Assembly: GCA_945971755.1 (NCBI GenBank)
Contig: CAMFPJ010000068.1
Span: 1 to 7,711 of the forward strand
From: an uncultured Clostridia bacterium
Lineage (GTDB): Bacteria > Bacillota > Clostridia > Oscillospirales > Acutalibacteraceae
DNA length: 7,711 nt
Reading direction: 5' to 3'
This document shows, in pieces, positions 6,365 to 7,711 of the stretch. Position numbers and translations under genes: made by a program. The notes under the pieces are model-generated. The model was given only the letters and a program-made list of their open reading frames with translations. It was not told where the DNA came from and made no database searches. Every line of letters starts with the position of its first letter. Position 1 is the first letter of the stretch.

Positions 6365-7081
6365 ATGGAGATCAAATCAATTAAAGAAGAACTTAATTCA
6401 CTCGCTTACCACGGCAGAGGAATTATGATAGGAAAAAGTGCGGACGGTAAAAAGGCAATTACTGCTTATTTCATTATGGGCAGAAGCGAGAATAGTAGAA
6501 ACCGTGTATTCGTTGAAGACGGTGAGGGTATTAGGACACAGGCTTTTGACGAATCAAAGATGGTTGATCCACACCTTATCATTTACGCACCGGTTCGTGT
6601 TCTTGGAAATAAGACTATTGTTACAAACGGCGATCAGACAGACACAATTTATGATCTTATGGACAAGCAGATGACCTTTGAACAAGCTCTTCGCACAAGA
6701 GAGTTTGAGGATGATGCTCCGAATTTTACTCCACGTATTTCAGGCATTATTCACCTTGAAAATGGTGAAATGAACTATGCTTTATCAATTCTTAAATCTG
6801 CAGACGGCAACGGCAGCTCATGCCAGAGATATAACTTTGCTTACTCAAATCCTCTTAACGGTAAAGCAAAGTTTATCCATACCTATAAATGCGACGGCAA
6901 TCCACTTCCAAGCTTTGAAGGCGAGCCAAAAACTGTTGAGCTTCCAGATATGGATATTGACTCTCTTACAGATCTTATCTGGACAAATCTTAATGAATAC
7001 AACAAGGTATCACTTTTTGTTAGATACATTGATATTGAAACAGGCAAATATGATTCAAGAATCGTAAACAAAAATAAGTGA
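6365..7081 (+). CDS. purO: PurO-type IMP cyclohydrolase
   Basis: PurO closes the second ring, converting FAICAR to IMP, the last de novo step. The family was defined in methanogenic archaea, where it replaces the N-terminal half of PurH; bacterial members are assigned by similarity. This 238-residue protein shows YHGRGI (15-20), GKSADGKKAITAYFIMGRSENSRNR (from residue 23; the RSENSRNR part resembles the RSFPNR motif of archaeal PurO), HLIIYAPVRV (70-79) and an Arg/Asp-rich C-terminal half with NPLNG (162-166). No signal peptide or membrane segment is seen. GAGAGGA (6351-6357) precedes the ATG, 20 bases after purN. It lies directly before a stand-alone AICAR transformylase, so the two together rebuild PurH activity. 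Family assignment is strong; exact catalytic residues are not known to me. Confidence 0.88.
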   Translation: MEIKSIKEELNSLAYHGRGIMIGKSADGKKAITAYFIMGRSENSRNRVFVEDGEGIRTQAFDESKMVDPHLIIYAPVRVLGNKTIVTNGDQTDTIYDLMDKQMTFEQALRTREFEDDAPNFTPRISGIIHLENGEMNYALSILKSADGNGSSCQRYNFAYSNPLNGKAKFIHTYKCDGNPLPSFEGEPKTVELPDMDIDSLTDLIWTNLNEYNKVSLFVRYIDIETGKYDSRIVNKNK

Positions 7082-7091
7082 GGTAAAGAAA

Positions 7092-7711
7092 ATGAAAGAA
7101 TTTGAACTTAAATATGGTTGTAACCCTAACCAAAAGCCAGCAAAGATTTATATGCATGACGGAAGTGACCTTCCAATTGAAATTCTTTGCGGCAGACCAG
7201 GATATATTAACTTCCTTGATGCTTTTAACTCATGGCAATTAGTTAAAGAGCTTAAAGAAGCACTTGGACTTCCGGCTGTTACTTCATTTAAGCATGTTAG
7301 CCCAACATCAGCAGCAGTAGGTATTCCGCTTTCAGATACACTTAAAAAGGCTTGCTTTGTTGATGATATTGAGGGCCTTGACGATTCTCCACTTGCTTGT
7401 GCATATGCTCGTGCAAGAGGTACAGACAGAATGTGCTCATTCGGTGACTGGGTAGCACTTTCAGATGTTTGTGACGTTACAACAGCAAAAATGATCAAGA
7501 GAGAGGTTTCAGACGGAATTATCGCTCCCGGTTATGAGCCTGAAGCACTTGAAATTCTCAAGCAGAAGAGAAAAGGTAATTATAATATTGTTAAAATCGA
7601 TCCTAACTATGTTCCAGCTCCACAGGAGCATAAGCAGGTTTATGGTATTACATTTGAGCAGGGCAGAAATAACTTTGAAATCAATAAGGAATTGCTTTCA
7701 AATATCGTAAC
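7092..7711 (+). CDS. purH: Stand-alone AICAR formyltransferase (PurH C-terminal type), cut by window end
   Basis: This gene runs open to the right edge (206 complete codons), so it is partial. It resembles the transformylase half of PurH, which moves formyl from 10-formyl-THF to AICAR, giving FAICAR. KYGCNPNQKPA (residues 7-17) matches the usual RYGENPHQ start of that domain. FKHVSPTSAAVG (66-77) holds the Lys67-His68 pair equivalent to the catalytic Lys-His of PurH. ACAYARARGTDRMCSFGDWVALSD corresponds to the D-P-x-S-A-F-G-G-x-I-A-x-N region in the divergent short form. No N-terminal cyclohydrolase (MGS-like) domain precedes it: GAGGT (7080-7084) and the ATG lie 10 bases after the purO stop. 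Stand-alone clostridial forms are about 390 residues, so about half is missing here. The substrate, ZMP, is also the ligand of the operon's riboswitch. Confidence 0.92.
   Translation, partial: MKEFELKYGCNPNQKPAKIYMHDGSDLPIEILCGRPGYINFLDAFNSWQLVKELKEALGLPAVTSFKHVSPTSAAVGIPLSDTLKKACFVDDIEGLDDSPLACAYARARGTDRMCSFGDWVALSDVCDVTTAKMIKREVSDGIIAPGYEPEALEILKQKRKGNYNIVKIDPNYVPAPQEHKQVYGITFEQGRNNFEINKELLSNIV

Noticed and set aside
7148..7498. Minus-strand open frame of 116 codons near the right end.
   Set aside because: It is antisense to the AICAR transformylase, whose plus-strand frame shows clear family motifs, and it has no recognisable protein features.
1..7711. CRISPR arrays, insertion sequences, tRNA or rRNA genes, prophage or defence genes.
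   Set aside because: No direct repeat arrays, terminal inverted repeats, transposase-like frames or RNA gene signatures were seen; the window is almost fully occupied by plus-strand metabolic genes.

Overview
The window looks like chromosomal DNA from a low- to mid-GC clostridial Firmicute, most likely an Oscillospiraceae/Ruminococcaceae-type gut anaerobe. The evidence is the AT-rich coding sequence, strong GGAGG-type ribosome binding sites, sigma-A-like promoters, clostridial purine gene order, and the particular versions of PurF, PurO and AICAR transformylase. This placement is inference; there is no rRNA or other marker in the window.

Region by region: (1) 24-57 is an intrinsic terminator ending an unseen upstream gene. 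(2) 62-1148 holds a promoter and the overlapping pair azlC-azlD, a two-subunit branched-chain amino acid exporter. (3) 1149-1409 is intergenic. It carries a good promoter (1222-1251), a clear ZTP (pfl) riboswitch aptamer (1272-1350) and an overlapping 14-bp terminator hairpin (1347-1396). (4) 1410 to the window end is one tightly packed plus-strand purine operon: purE, purC, purF, purM, a formate/nitrite (FNT) channel gene, purN, purO and a stand-alone AICAR transformylase cut off by the right edge.

The purine genes cover PRA formation (PurF), GAR formylation (PurN), AIR synthesis (PurM), CAIR formation (PurE), SAICAR synthesis (PurC), AICAR formylation (PurH-C type) and IMP ring closure (PurO). 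purD, purL, purB and purK are not in the window. Three things depart from the textbook operon. PurF has lost the glutaminase catalytic Cys (the protein begins MGGFFG) and other glutaminase-site motifs, but keeps the PRPP motif and the four Fe-S type cysteines. Bifunctional PurH is replaced by separate PurO and transformylase genes. A six-helix formate-channel gene sits between purM and purN, overlapping both reading frames.

The riboswitch, FNT gene, PurN and transformylase suggest one circuit. ZMP/ZTP builds up when 10-formyl-THF is short; the riboswitch would then let transcription pass into an operon encoding the two formyl-THF-using enzymes and a likely formate channel. The parts are visible in the sequence; the circuit is inference.
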